From Caldilineaceae bacterium (GTDB taxonomy: Bacteria; Chloroflexota; Anaerolineae; Caldilineales; Caldilineaceae), in contig JAPKMW010000033.1 in assembly GCA_026645575.1 (NCBI GenBank), forward strand, positions 30,439 through 94,438: 64,000 nucleotides of DNA, read 5' to 3'. The translations under genes and the position numbers were made by a program. Below the pieces are notes generated by a model that worked only from the letters and a program-made list of their open reading frames with translations, did not search any database and was not told the origin of the DNA. Within the stretch, counting starts at the first letter, position 1. Each line of letters starts with the position of its first letter. Positions 27,523-35,398 of the stretch are shown here, one piece after another.

Positions 27523-27756
27523 ATGATTCGCTTATTTGATGCCCAATCCGGCGTCCACCTCGGCAAGATTACTGAAGATCAACTCGCCTTCCTGAGCGCC
27601 CAACTGGAAGAAGAGGGAGACGACGATCAGGATTATTACCTCAATTCGACCACCATCGACATGTTTGAACAACGTGGCGCTGATGCCGATCTCGTTGCCC
27701 TCCTGCGGCAGGCGTTGGGTAACCGGGAAGATATGGATATTCGCTGGGAGGTGTAG
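27523..27756 (+). CDS. Small acidic protein of unknown function
   Basis: A 77-residue acidic protein beginning with two strands (MIRLFDAQSGVHLGKITEDQLAFL), followed by a run of Glu/Asp (EEEGDDDQDYY) and a C-terminal helix ending in a beta strand (DMDIRWEV). It looks like a conserved small family rather than a random frame: good ribosome binding site (CAGGAG), a TATAAA box upstream at 27471-27476, and a strong terminator behind it. No catalytic residues are evident. Function unknown. Confidence 0.78.
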   Translation: MIRLFDAQSGVHLGKITEDQLAFLSAQLEEEGDDDQDYYLNSTTIDMFEQRGADADLVALLRQALGNREDMDIRWEV

Positions 27757-27762
27757 TAGATG

Positions 27763-27825
27763 CAGACGCGGATTTAGGAAACGCAGATTTTATCTTAAAA
27801 TCTGCGTTTCCTAAATCCGCGTCTG
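27763..27825. terminator. 30-bp perfect hairpin between convergent genes
   Basis: Arms 27763-27792 and 27796-27825 with a 3-base loop. It contains ACGCAGATTTT/AAAATCTGCGT and CGCGGATTT motifs, also found in the repeat at 57400-57459 and, as a fragment, near 26010. It lies six bases after one stop codon and six before the other, and could stop transcription from both sides. Confidence 0.88.
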
Positions 27826-27831
27826 TATCTT

Positions 27832-28956
27832 TTATGATGGACTAAAGATCGTCCCTGCAATATGCCGCACCCCGCCATCGCACTGAATGTTGTCATCGGC
27901 CCGATTAAAATAGTAAGCCACCATCACTCGCCCGCCAGATAACTTCACGGCACGCGGATAACCCAGATCCCACGAGCCGGCGTCATTGCGTAGAATCAAC
28001 TCTGGTCCCCAAGTGCGGCCATCATCTTCGGAAACACGAGCGCGAATGCCGTAGGGGCGGATGCGATAACCATAACTTGCCAACAAGCGCCCATCATCGA
28101 GCCGCAACAGGTGGGTAGGGCCGCCCCAGTCACTCACCCGCGCCACAAAACGCCAGGTGCGCCCGCCATCGACCGATTCAAAGATCTCCGGCCAAGCATT
28201 GCGGGCGTCGATCTGGCAACGGAGCGCCACCAAAATTCGCCCATCAGGCAGCAACACCGGACTGGCATAGTAGCGGTTGACAAATGGGGCATCGGGCGTC
28301 GTCGGCTGGATGGCGCTCAGGTAGTTCCAGGTCAAGCCGCCATCGGTCGTGGCATAGACGGCGACAAAGCGGTCGCCAGGGCGGCCATCGCTGCGCCCCA
28401 CGGTGACAAAGAGCAACACCAACCCATCGGGCCGCACCAGATAATCGACCTTCACCTGCACCCAGGAAAAGCCAAAGGCCGGCATGGGATAGGGGCCTTC
28501 CCAGGTATGACCCCGATCGCGCGAATACTGGACATAGCCGACATGGCGCGCCTTTTCTGGGGGAATGCCAAAACCAGCGGTGACACAGAAATCAGGCGAT
28601 GTCCAGTCAAAGGGGGTAGTCGGCGCAGCAGGGGCCAGGCCGGCACGCAATTGCCGTTCCAGTTCCAGACGCGTCCCCAGCGAAGTTAACCCCGCCACCG
28701 GCCACGTCTGCCCGCCGTCGGTCGAACGCAGTACCACATACTCGCCACCCAACGCATCGACCACCGCATGGCTCATGTCATATTTGTTCCGGTAGCTGCA
28801 TGGCCCACGCGAAAAGCTGATCAGCAGTTCTTTGTCATCAAAGACCCAAAAGCCATGATTAAAGGGCCATCCACAAAACTCGGTGGGATTGTAGTAGATC
28901 GTAACCTGTTCCGCCGCTGTAACATGCTGCGGTTTGGGATAAGAAATCAGTGCCAT
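27832..28956 (-). CDS. Sialidase-like (BNR/Asp-box) glycosidase
   Basis: A 374-residue six-bladed-propeller protein of the sialidase superfamily. Five Asp-boxes are visible: STDGGQTW, SRDRGHTW, TTDGGLTW, SVDGGRTW and SEDDGRTW. No signal peptide is seen, so it would act in the cytoplasm. The catalytic Arg triad and Tyr/Glu pair of true sialidases cannot be assigned with certainty, and the family includes non-hydrolytic members. It is divergent from the DUF433 gene and is near a DapA-family gene, but no other sialic-acid genes are present, so true sialidase activity is doubtful. Confidence 0.82.
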   Translation of the reverse strand: MALISYPKPQHVTAAEQVTIYYNPTEFCGWPFNHGFWVFDDKELLISFSRGPCSYRNKYDMSHAVVDALGGEYVVLRSTDGGQTWPVAGLTSLGTRLELERQLRAGLAPAAPTTPFDWTSPDFCVTAGFGIPPEKARHVGYVQYSRDRGHTWEGPYPMPAFGFSWVQVKVDYLVRPDGLVLLFVTVGRSDGRPGDRFVAVYATTDGGLTWNYLSAIQPTTPDAPFVNRYYASPVLLPDGRILVALRCQIDARNAWPEIFESVDGGRTWRFVARVSDWGGPTHLLRLDDGRLLASYGYRIRPYGIRARVSEDDGRTWGPELILRNDAGSWDLGYPRAVKLSGGRVMVAYYFNRADDNIQCDGGVRHIAGTIFSPS

Positions 28957-29036
28957 TCTATTCTTTCTAGCCGATTTATGATATAATGCTCCCCAGGCGC
29001 ACAGAGCCGATATGCCACAGAGGGAGTGAATTGATC

Positions 29037-29456
29037 ATGAATACAAATCAGACTGTACCGTCATCAAGCGACGATTGGGTAGGCCCTTATTACATTTATG
29101 AAGGCGACAGCGGTCTCCAGATCAGCGAAAGCCGGGTGCTGCTCTTTGATGTGATGCAATATTATGATGCCGGCAAATCGATCTACCAACTCTGTGAAAT
29201 TTTTAACCTGACGCCCTTGCAAGTCAAAACGGCCATTGCCTACATTGAAAAACATCGCGTGACATTAGAACCTGAATTGGCCAAGGCCATTGCCTACCGC
29301 AAAGAACGGGAAGCCTATCATCGCCAGCTTGCAGCAGAACGTTGGGAAAAGATAGCACAATTGCCAATGACCCCTCTGCGCGCCGCCGTTTACGCCATCC
29401 TCGAAAAAAATCGAGTGTCAGTTAACGGAGCGGCTGATGCAGACTGTGCTGAGTGA
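29037..29456 (+). CDS. DUF433-type antitoxin-like protein
   Basis: A 139-residue protein. Residues about 20-75 form the DUF433 winged-helix-like unit (RVLLFDVMQYYDAGKSIYQL, FNLTPLQVKTAIAYIEKHR), preceded by a 25-residue extension. The C-terminal tail is helical and basic (AYRKEREAYHRQLAAERW). DUF433 proteins commonly pair with DUF5615/PIN-like proteins as probable type II antitoxins. The next gene starts 20 bases before this one ends. ATG 29037 has GGGAG upstream. The -10 box TATAAT is at 28982-28987. Confidence 0.82.
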   Translation: MNTNQTVPSSSDDWVGPYYIYEGDSGLQISESRVLLFDVMQYYDAGKSIYQLCEIFNLTPLQVKTAIAYIEKHRVTLEPELAKAIAYRKEREAYHRQLAAERWEKIAQLPMTPLRAAVYAILEKNRVSVNGAADADCAE

Positions 29457-29856
29457 TCATAATTGTGAAGGTCAAGCTGAGGCCATCTTTCAAGCTCTGC
29501 AGCATCAAGGTTTTTTGCCGTTCCTGCCTATGCAATTATTGCTCTTTACCCATGTCGGGCTCCATATTAGAAGTGGCGATAGAGAGGTATGGCAATTCTG
29601 CCAAGACAACGGCTATCTATTGTTAACGGGAAACCGAACAGCTTCTGCCGGTAAACGCTCCCTTGAATATGTCATTAACACTTTGGTTAAAGAAGATAGT
29701 CTACCGGTGATCACCATTGGCAACCTTGACCGCGTTATGGCCGATCCCACCTATTGTTGGCACTGCGCCGAAACTTTGGCAGAAATCGTTCTTGACCTTG
29801 ATACGCTGCGCGGTACACCACGGCTGTTCATTCCTCGTCATGCCGTCGGTCGTTGA
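29437..29856 (+). CDS. PIN-like (DUF5615-related) partner of DUF433 protein
   Basis: A 139-residue protein with the opening LSDHNCEGQ and middle LLLTGNR, which correspond to the first Asp and the LLTxD segment of DUF5615/PIN-like nucleases. Here the Asp of the second motif is Asn. It ends with strand/helix TLAEIVLDL. Homologues in cyanobacteria and Chloroflexota are often mislabelled as an acyl-carrier-protein transferase. No transferase motif is present. It overlaps the DUF433 gene by 20 bases, the normal organisation of a toxin-antitoxin pair. Whether it keeps nuclease activity with the altered residue is open. Confidence 0.75.
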   Translation: MQTVLSDHNCEGQAEAIFQALQHQGFLPFLPMQLLLFTHVGLHIRSGDREVWQFCQDNGYLLLTGNRTASAGKRSLEYVINTLVKEDSLPVITIGNLDRVMADPTYCWHCAETLAEIVLDLDTLRGTPRLFIPRHAVGR

Positions 29857-29864
29857 GAGTTAGG

Positions 29865-29921
29865 GGAGATTGAGAGCTTGAGAGATTGTTTGACGTGTAA
29901 TCTCTCAAGCTCTCAATCTCC
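29865..29921. terminator. 23-bp perfect hairpin between convergent genes
   Basis: Arms 29865-29887 and 29899-29921, 11-base loop, built from GATTGAGAG/GCTTGAGAG units. Related ATTGAGAGATTAAG units occur in the repeat at 59059-59203. It occupies nearly all the space between the two stop codons. Confidence 0.88.
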
Positions 29922-29926
29922 TTGTC

Positions 29927-30895
29927 TTATGCCAACACCCGCTCCCGATAGCCATGTTCCGCATACCAGGCATCAAAACCGGATTCGTTCAACTCGCGTT
30001 GAATGCGAGCAACTTCCGCATTAGAAAGGGGCCGCAACGGTGGCCGCACCGTCATCGAGGGGAAGCGCCCTTGTAAGGCCATCGCCACCTTCATCCGCTG
30101 GTGGGCGTCGCTGGAAGGCTCGCCAAAACGGTAGACAGTTTGATTCAACTTATGCACCACCTCTTGCGTTGCCTTCGCCTTGGCATAATCACCGGCCAGG
30201 GCGCTATGCACTAGCGCCACAATCAACTCCGGCACAAAGCCGGCAAAGCCCACCAACGCCCCATCCGAGCCGACCAGCAGCGACGCCAGCAAATATTCAT
30301 CATGACAGGTCAGGTGGGGAATATGGGGTGCGATCTCCTTGAGGGTGCGGTATTCATGCTCCAACCGCGAAAAGTTGCGGCTGCCCATCTTAAAGGCGAC
30401 CACTTCGGGAATCTTGGCGATCTCGGCCAGTTCCTTCATGGAATAGGAAGCCTTGGTCCAGTCGGGATATTGGTGGAGGACAATGGGAATCCTGGCCCCT
30501 TCGGCCACATCTTGGAAAAAGCCAATAGCTGTTTCCGAAGTGCGCCCAAAGCGCAGCCAGTGGTGCGGCGGCATCAACAGAATGGCGTCAGCGCCCGCTT
30601 CCTTGGCGGCCAGGGCATGGTCAATTGCCTCAAAGCTGCCGTCACAGCAGACGCCGGAGACAATCTTCACCTGATGGCCCACTTCATCAGCCATGATACG
30701 AGTCACTTCGGCCCGTTCGTGGCCGCGCAGCCCCATCACTTCGCCAGTGTGACCGTTGCAGACCAGACCGCGCATGCCATCAACACCGGCCAGATAGCGC
30801 GAATAGGCGCGCAAGCCTTCTTCGTCAATGCTGTAATCAGGGCGGAAGGGACAAAGGGTGGCCGCAAAGACGCCACTCCAGGGATTCTCAAACAT
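29927..30895 (-). CDS. DapA-family aldolase/dehydratase
   Basis: A 322-residue TIM-barrel lyase of the dihydrodipicolinate synthase/N-acetylneuraminate lyase family. NGHTGEVMGL (about residue 48) matches the GxTGE signature, HQYPDW supplies the Tyr, and VVAFKMGS the Schiff-base Lys (about 170). These enzymes cleave or form 2-oxo acids, for example 2-keto-3-deoxygluconate, dihydrodipicolinate or sialic acid. ATG 30895 is chosen with GGAGG five bases upstream. Its promoter and a LacI-type operator lie inside the 3' end of the upstream DUF1990 gene, so it is probably carbon-source regulated. A catabolic 2-oxo acid aldolase seems likelier than lysine synthesis. Confidence 0.88.
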   Translation of the reverse strand: MFENPWSGVFAATLCPFRPDYSIDEEGLRAYSRYLAGVDGMRGLVCNGHTGEVMGLRGHERAEVTRIMADEVGHQVKIVSGVCCDGSFEAIDHALAAKEAGADAILLMPPHHWLRFGRTSETAIGFFQDVAEGARIPIVLHQYPDWTKASYSMKELAEIAKIPEVVAFKMGSRNFSRLEHEYRTLKEIAPHIPHLTCHDEYLLASLLVGSDGALVGFAGFVPELIVALVHSALAGDYAKAKATQEVVHKLNQTVYRFGEPSSDAHQRMKVAMALQGRFPSMTVRPPLRPLSNAEVARIQRELNESGFDAWYAEHGYRERVLA

Positions 30896-30918
30896 GCAAA
30901 CCTCCATATTGGGAACTG

Positions 30919-31581
30919 TTACTGGATTGATACTGGAAACGTTTCCAGAACAGTATCACAATCGGCGGAATTCGTCAAACGGGTTATATTTGTGCACGCT
31001 TGTACCATCACTTGGGCTGAATCGCGCCCGTAGCGTTTCTGAAAAGCGCGCATGAGCGGATAACCCATTCTGGTCAACCCATCGCCCGGTTGGGAGAAAG
31101 CGAGAATGTCATACCAGACTGAATCATCGCCATGATGCCATTCGACCAGAAATCGCTCTTCGCCTATCGCCGCGTGACCGGGCAGCGTGCCATAGGCCAT
31201 ACCAAAACGGGTAACGCCGCCAGCACTCTCGTCAATTTTATAGACCACACGACAGGGATTGATCAACCAGGCGCCAAACATCTGCGGCACACAGGCGATC
31301 ACCGTCCCCGGCTCCGTCGGTTTGCTGGTTCCACAAATTTCGGCCCACCCCAGGTTACACATCCGCCAGTGGAGGAGTGCCTCTTTCGCTTGTTGAAAAA
31401 CAGCCGCCCCATTCCCCAATCGCACTCGATTGTGATCCAGCGCATAGACGGTGGAAAGAGTCGTTGCCAGAATGGTTGTCCACGTTGCGCCAACATCGGG
31501 ATAACTGTAGGGCTGCTCCTGACATTGTGCAATGACAGCGTCGATTTTGGCTTGTGTCGGTTTGGAAAATGACAAATACAT
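30919..31581 (-). CDS. DUF1990 family protein
   Basis: A 220-residue DUF1990 member. The characteristic segments are LGNGAAVFQQAKEALLHW, the ID..AGGVTRFGMAYGTLPGH strand-turn, and GEERFLVEWHHGDDSVWYDI followed by ILAFSQPG. The family is of unknown function, possibly lipid or small-molecule binding. GGAGG precedes the ATG. The last eleven codons carry the LacI operator of the downstream aldolase gene, so this coding sequence is constrained twice. Its own promoter overlaps a separate palindrome (31592-31630). Confidence 0.88.
   Translation of the reverse strand: MYLSFSKPTQAKIDAVIAQCQEQPYSYPDVGATWTTILATTLSTVYALDHNRVRLGNGAAVFQQAKEALLHWRMCNLGWAEICGTSKPTEPGTVIACVPQMFGAWLINPCRVVYKIDESAGGVTRFGMAYGTLPGHAAIGEERFLVEWHHGDDSVWYDILAFSQPGDGLTRMGYPLMRAFQKRYGRDSAQVMVQACTNITRLTNSADCDTVLETFPVSIQ
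30933..30948. promoter_or_regulatory. LacI-type operator CTGGAAACGTTTCCAG
   Basis: A perfect 16-bp palindrome with central CG, typical of LacI/GalR-family operators. It sits directly downstream of the -10 box of the aldolase promoter. The same core GGAAACGTTTCC recurs at 41806-41823. Confidence 0.88.
30950..30978 (-). promoter_or_regulatory. Sigma-70 promoter of the DapA-family gene
   Basis: On the minus strand: TTGACG (30973-30978), 17-base spacer, TACTGT (30950-30955). The operator begins two bases after the -10 box. The whole promoter is inside the DUF1990 coding region. Confidence 0.75.
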
Positions 31582-31591
31582 AGTTTACCTC

Positions 31592-31650
31592 CATATACTA
31601 ACTTATATTACTACCTATGGTTAGTATATGATAAATCAGCAATTTGTCAA
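31592..31650 (-). promoter_or_regulatory. Promoter with overlapping palindrome upstream of DUF1990 gene
   Basis: On the minus strand: TTGACA (31645-31650), 16-base spacer, TATACT (31623-31628). An 11-bp palindrome, CATATACTAAC/GTTAGTATATG (31592-31602 and 31620-31630), has one arm on the -10 box and the other between it and the ribosome binding site. This fits a repressor site, although an RNA hairpin is possible. Confidence 0.72.
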
Positions 31651-31785
31651 TAGCCAACTGATTGCTACGCTCTGTTTTGCCTAGCTTTTCCACTGGCGAA
31701 TAATTTGTGTTTTGGTGTAAAATGACGTCAGCAAATAAAGCCAAATGGCTGAATAATGTCCATAACTGCACTGACAGGAAATGTG

Positions 31786-32160
31786 ATGAACCCATTGACG
31801 CAACTGGGCGCAGCCCAATATATTTCCCTAGAAACCTACAAGAAGAATGGCGAGGCCGTGCGGACGCCGGTCTGGGTAACACAAGAGGGCGGCAGGCTCT
31901 ATGTGATCACCGAGGGCAATAGCTGGAAGGTGAAGCGGATTCGTAACAATCCTCAGGTTCGCCTGGCAAAAAGCAATGCGCGTGGCAACGTACAAGGTGA
32001 TTGGACGGCGGCGACGGCCCGTGTCCTGACCGATGCCGCCGCCGTAGCTCAACAAGGCAAACGCCTTGCCGCCAAGTATGGGCTGATCTATCGCCTCTTC
32101 AATATCTACCTGACCCTTACCCAACGTAAGCGCACGAGCGTCGTTATTGAAATTGCCTAA
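31786..32160 (+). CDS. PPOX-class (F420/FMN split-barrel) protein
   Basis: A 124-residue split beta-barrel flavin/F420-binding protein resembling the PPOX-class F420-dependent enzymes (Rv2061-like). KKNGEAVRTPVWVTQEGGRL is the core start, followed by TEGNSWKVKRIRNNPQVRLA, the cofactor contact strands, and the RTSVVIEI ending. The family reduces small molecules or binds cofactor. The exact substrate is unknown. An in-frame ATG at 31756 lacks a ribosome binding site. ATG 31786 has AGGA seven bases before it and gives the family-length product. Confidence 0.85.
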   Translation: MNPLTQLGAAQYISLETYKKNGEAVRTPVWVTQEGGRLYVITEGNSWKVKRIRNNPQVRLAKSNARGNVQGDWTAATARVLTDAAAVAQQGKRLAAKYGLIYRLFNIYLTLTQRKRTSVVIEIA

Positions 32161-32193
32161 CGCCAACCAACCAGGGTAAGCCAAGCGGCGAGT

Positions 32194-33114
32194 CTAAGGA
32201 TGGGCAGCTAAAAATTCGCGCACCTCCTGCGCCGTCGGAATGCCCACGCGTCCACCGACTTTGGTACAGCAGAGGGCGCCGACGGCACTGGCATAGCGCA
32301 ATAATTCATCCCAATCCATCCCCAGTGCCAGCCCAGCCGCAAAGGCGCCATGAAAGGCATCGCCGGCACCGGTGGTATCAACGGCGTTGACAGGAAAGGC
32401 CGGCAATTGCCCGCGCGTTTCGCCCCGTTGCCAGATCAGGCCACGTTCGCCTAAGGTGACAACGACATTTGGTGAAACAGTTGCCAGCTTGGCCAAGCCA
32501 ACTTCAACACTCGTCTGGCTGCTATACTCTAGTGCGAACCGCTCCGAGGCCACCACATAATCGACCAACGCCACTAACTCCACCGTTTGCGGACGCAGGG
32601 CATCGGCGTCGATGACAATGGGAACATGATTGGCGCGGGCATATTGCGTCAGCTCTTTGGCGAGATCAAACTGGTGGCCGTCAATGAGGATGCTCTTGGT
32701 GCGCAACTGGGTCAGATCAAACTGACCAGTGCAGGCGCCTTCGCTGTTGCTGCGATAACTAATAATGGTGCGCTGTCCATCCGGCTTGACAAGGATGGCT
32801 GACAACGGGGTTGGTTCGGCCCCGCGCACCACCCAGTCGGTGACGACGCCGTCGGCTTGAAATTCGGCCATGTGGAGATCACCATAGACATCGGCGCCCA
32901 CATAACCGACAAAGGCGGTTCGACAACCAAGGCGCGCCGCCGTCACGGCGCCATTAGACGCCAACCCACCGCCACAGTTGAGCAGCGCCGTGGCCCGCGT
33001 CTTTTCGTCGGGGCCGGGATGGGCAGGGACATCAAAGACGAGATCATGGCAGGCAAAGCCGGCACAGAGAACATCGACTGTGAGGGGAAGAAATTTTGTA
33101 GGTTGGAACATCAT
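32194..33114 (-). CDS. PfkB-family carbohydrate kinase
   Basis: A 306-residue ribokinase-like kinase. NCGGGLASNGAVTAARLG near residue 50 matches the N-terminal PfkB substrate region. The catalytic motif is DTTGAGDAFHGAFAAGL (about 245-261), with Asp as base, and the anion hole is GAGD. The family includes ribokinase, fructokinase, 2-keto-3-deoxygluconate kinase and adenosine kinase. With an oligogalacturonate-lyase-like gene and a DapA-type aldolase nearby, 2-keto-3-deoxygluconate kinase is one possibility. GAAGG precedes the ATG pair at 33114. It is divergent from the PhyH gene. Confidence 0.9.
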   Translation of the reverse strand: MMFQPTKFLPLTVDVLCAGFACHDLVFDVPAHPGPDEKTRATALLNCGGGLASNGAVTAARLGCRTAFVGYVGADVYGDLHMAEFQADGVVTDWVVRGAEPTPLSAILVKPDGQRTIISYRSNSEGACTGQFDLTQLRTKSILIDGHQFDLAKELTQYARANHVPIVIDADALRPQTVELVALVDYVVASERFALEYSSQTSVEVGLAKLATVSPNVVVTLGERGLIWQRGETRGQLPAFPVNAVDTTGAGDAFHGAFAAGLALGMDWDELLRYASAVGALCCTKVGGRVGIPTAQEVREFLAAHP

Positions 33115-33250
33115 CCATTTGCCTTCATTGTGATGCTTGCATTCTGATCGATTTCGACGTAGGATCGACAAGCAGCCGTTATCACTTTATCCATTACCAG
33201 GCGGTATTACCCATGAGTCGATGCCGCCCAAACACCAGGAGGAACCACCG

Positions 33251-34099
33251 ATGACTGTCATCACCGATGCCTTTCCCGAACTGAATCGCGTGCGCCAATT
33301 TTTCCCGTTGGGGGTCGAAAACCCACGGTTATTGACCCGCCAGCAGATCGACCACTATAACACCAAAGGCTACATCTTTCCGCTCAATGTTTTTAGCGCC
33401 GATGAAATTGCCGGCTATCGCGCCTACTTTGATGATCTGCTACCCAAAGCGTTGGCCGCCGGTTGGAACAGCTATGAGATCACCAACTGGCACAAATATT
33501 GCGCCGGTGTCTGGGATCTGGTGACCCACAGCCGTATTCTCGACTACGTGCAGGATCTGTTGGGCGAGACGTTGATTCTACGCCATAGCCACTTTTTTGC
33601 CAAGCTGCCAGGCGACGGCAAGCGCGTAAGCTGGCACCAGGACGCCTCCTATTGGCCCTTGTCGGTCTCCAAAGTGGCATCGGCCTGGCTGGCGCTTGAT
33701 GATGCTGATGTGGCGAACGGCGCCATGCAGGTGATTCCCGGCTCCCATTTGCAGGCCCAAGTGGCCTTTGAGCGGAGTAGCGCCGAAGAGCAGAATGTCC
33801 TCAACCAGACAGTTCATAACCCGGAGCAATATGGCGACCCGCCCGTGGCGATTGAACTCAAAGCAGGTCAAATGTCCCTGCACAGTGATTGGGTGCTGCA
33901 CGGCTCCGAACCGAACAATTCCAACCGCCGTCGCTGTGGGTTAGCTTTGCGCTTCTTATCCGCCGATGTACGCGCCTACAACGGCTGGAACGTCCACTCC
34001 ATCGTCTGCCGTGGCACCGACCCGTCCGGCCACTGGGCCAACCACCCCCGCCCGGACGGTGAGCTGATTCCCATCAAAGAAAGACCATCGGCCATGTAA
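33251..34099 (+). CDS. Phytanoyl-CoA dioxygenase (PhyH) family protein
   Basis: A 282-residue Fe(II)/2-oxoglutarate oxygenase. The iron motif HxD is in SWHQDASYW (about residue 138), the distal His in SDWVLHGSEPN, and the 2-oxoglutarate Arg in NRRRCGLALRF. GAMQVIPGSH is the usual beta-strand turn. PhyH enzymes hydroxylate acyl-CoAs, small secondary metabolites, ectoine or phosphonates. The substrate cannot be told. ATG 33251 is preferred because AGGAGG precedes it. The longer frame upstream runs through the divergent promoter region. Confidence 0.92.
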   Translation: MTVITDAFPELNRVRQFFPLGVENPRLLTRQQIDHYNTKGYIFPLNVFSADEIAGYRAYFDDLLPKALAAGWNSYEITNWHKYCAGVWDLVTHSRILDYVQDLLGETLILRHSHFFAKLPGDGKRVSWHQDASYWPLSVSKVASAWLALDDADVANGAMQVIPGSHLQAQVAFERSSAEEQNVLNQTVHNPEQYGDPPVAIELKAGQMSLHSDWVLHGSEPNNSNRRRCGLALRFLSADVRAYNGWNVHSIVCRGTDPSGHWANHPRPDGELIPIKERPSAM

Positions 34100-34105
34100 C
34101 CGGAA

Positions 34106-34184
34106 CCCGTCCCGTAGGGACGCCTGCGTTTAGGCGCATAGATTTTTTCTCTCCCCCTAAACGCAGATGCCCCTACGGGATGGG
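34106..34184. repeat. CCCGTAGGGACGC-family inverted repeat, second member
   Basis: Arms 34106-34134 and 34156-34184 (29 bp, four mismatches, three of them G-A changes that allow G-U pairs in RNA). It lies between the convergent PhyH and aminotransferase genes. Confidence 0.88.
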
Positions 34185-34206
34185 AGCCATTTATTCTGTG
34201 CTTGTC

Positions 34207-35397
34207 TTATGATAGATGAGGCAGCGTCCCCGCCAGAGCAGCCAACAACTGGTCAACTTCTGCTGCTGTATTAAACGCCGCCAGCGAAATCCGCACACCG
34301 CAGACCTCCGGGCGCACTTTAGTGATGATGCGGTAGCGTTCACGCAGCAGCGTAACCAGTTGTTGACACTGAGCCAGTGACCCGCCATCTAATTGCAACG
34401 TCGTCAGGCTCGACGACAACGCCCAGGCGTCCGGCCCGGCATTGCGCACGCCAGGAATATCACCTAAGCCGCTGCGCAGTTGGGCCGTGAGCGTTGCCAT
34501 TTGGTCTTCAAGTTGGGCTAATCCGATCTGTTGGAGCAACGTTACAGCGTAGCCAGCGCCCAGACGGAGGGTATAGTTTGGTGTGCCGACCTCGCTTTGG
34601 GTCGCCGCACTAAGTGGTTTTTCGCCTGGCCTGGGCAGCCAATAGGGATTGAAGTCCGGCAGATGGGTGCGATTGACTGCCAGGAACCCCAACCCCGCCG
34701 GCCCCATCAACCACTTATGGAGCGAACCGGTGTAGAAATCAGCGCCGATCGCCCCGACATCGACCGGAAAGACGCCCACGGCCTGCGCCCCGTCGACCAG
34801 CGTCTTGACGCCACGTTCACGGGCGATTTGCACCGCTTCCTGCACGGGCAACCGGCGCCCATCGGTGTTGGCAACATGACAGAGAACCAACAGCTTGTGG
34901 TCGGGCGTCAGGTGGCGATCCAGTTGTTCCAAAAAAAAGTCCGGTGCATAGGTTGGCCCGTCGCCGGAAGGGATCACGGTTGTCGTCACGCCCCGTTGTT
35001 GCGCCATCCCCTGGGCCAGGGCAAAGGTGCTGGCATGTTCCACATCGCTGAGGGCCAGCTTATCGCCGGCTTGCCAGGGCAGACTTTGAATTGCTATGCG
35101 GGTGGCCGTTGTCGTGTTTTGGCTCCAGGCCACCTCTTGCGCAGAGATGCCCAGAAAGTCGGCCAGGGTTTGACGAGCTAGTTCAGTCAGTTCATAAAAA
35201 TCACCAGCGATGCCTTTGCCAGCCAGTCCCAACACTACCCCATTTTCCAAGCGTAGCATCTCATTCATCCACTCCTGGGTGACTTGGGGAACAGGGGTAT
35301 AGGAACCGCTCTGTAAGTAGATCACCTCGCTAGTCAGCGGCAGATCGGCGCGCAACTGCGCGAGGGTCTGAAGCGAGGGTGATGGAAACGTAACCAT
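34207..35397 (-). CDS. Class V aminotransferase
   Basis: A 396-residue PLP enzyme of the class V (NifS/isopenicillin-N-epimerase-like) group. VDGAQAVGVFPVDVGAIGAD provides the PLP-pyridine Asp. TGSLHKWLMGPAG carries the Schiff-base Lys (about residue 225). DVEHASTFALAQG and HVANTDGRRLP are the usual flanking motifs. There is no Cys loop of a true desulfurase. It begins one base after the stop of the hydroxyacid dehydrogenase gene, so they are translated together. The pair could interconvert a hydroxy acid, oxo acid and amino acid. Confidence 0.88.
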   Translation of the reverse strand: MVTFPSPSLQTLAQLRADLPLTSEVIYLQSGSYTPVPQVTQEWMNEMLRLENGVVLGLAGKGIAGDFYELTELARQTLADFLGISAQEVAWSQNTTTATRIAIQSLPWQAGDKLALSDVEHASTFALAQGMAQQRGVTTTVIPSGDGPTYAPDFFLEQLDRHLTPDHKLLVLCHVANTDGRRLPVQEAVQIARERGVKTLVDGAQAVGVFPVDVGAIGADFYTGSLHKWLMGPAGLGFLAVNRTHLPDFNPYWLPRPGEKPLSAATQSEVGTPNYTLRLGAGYAVTLLQQIGLAQLEDQMATLTAQLRSGLGDIPGVRNAGPDAWALSSSLTTLQLDGGSLAQCQQLVTLLRERYRIITKVRPEVCGVRISLAAFNTAAEVDQLLAALAGTLPHLS

Positions 35398-35398
35398 G

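Noticed and set aside
29437..29856. Annotation as an acyl-carrier-protein malonyltransferase
   Set aside because: This is a name carried by database homologues. The protein is only 139 residues and lacks the GHSxG motif. The coupling to DUF433 supports a PIN-like protein.
27832..30895. Sialic-acid catabolic cluster from the sialidase-like and DapA-family genes
   Set aside because: No ROK-type kinase, epimerase or sialic-acid transporter is nearby. The sialidase-like protein has no signal peptide, and both families have many other functions.
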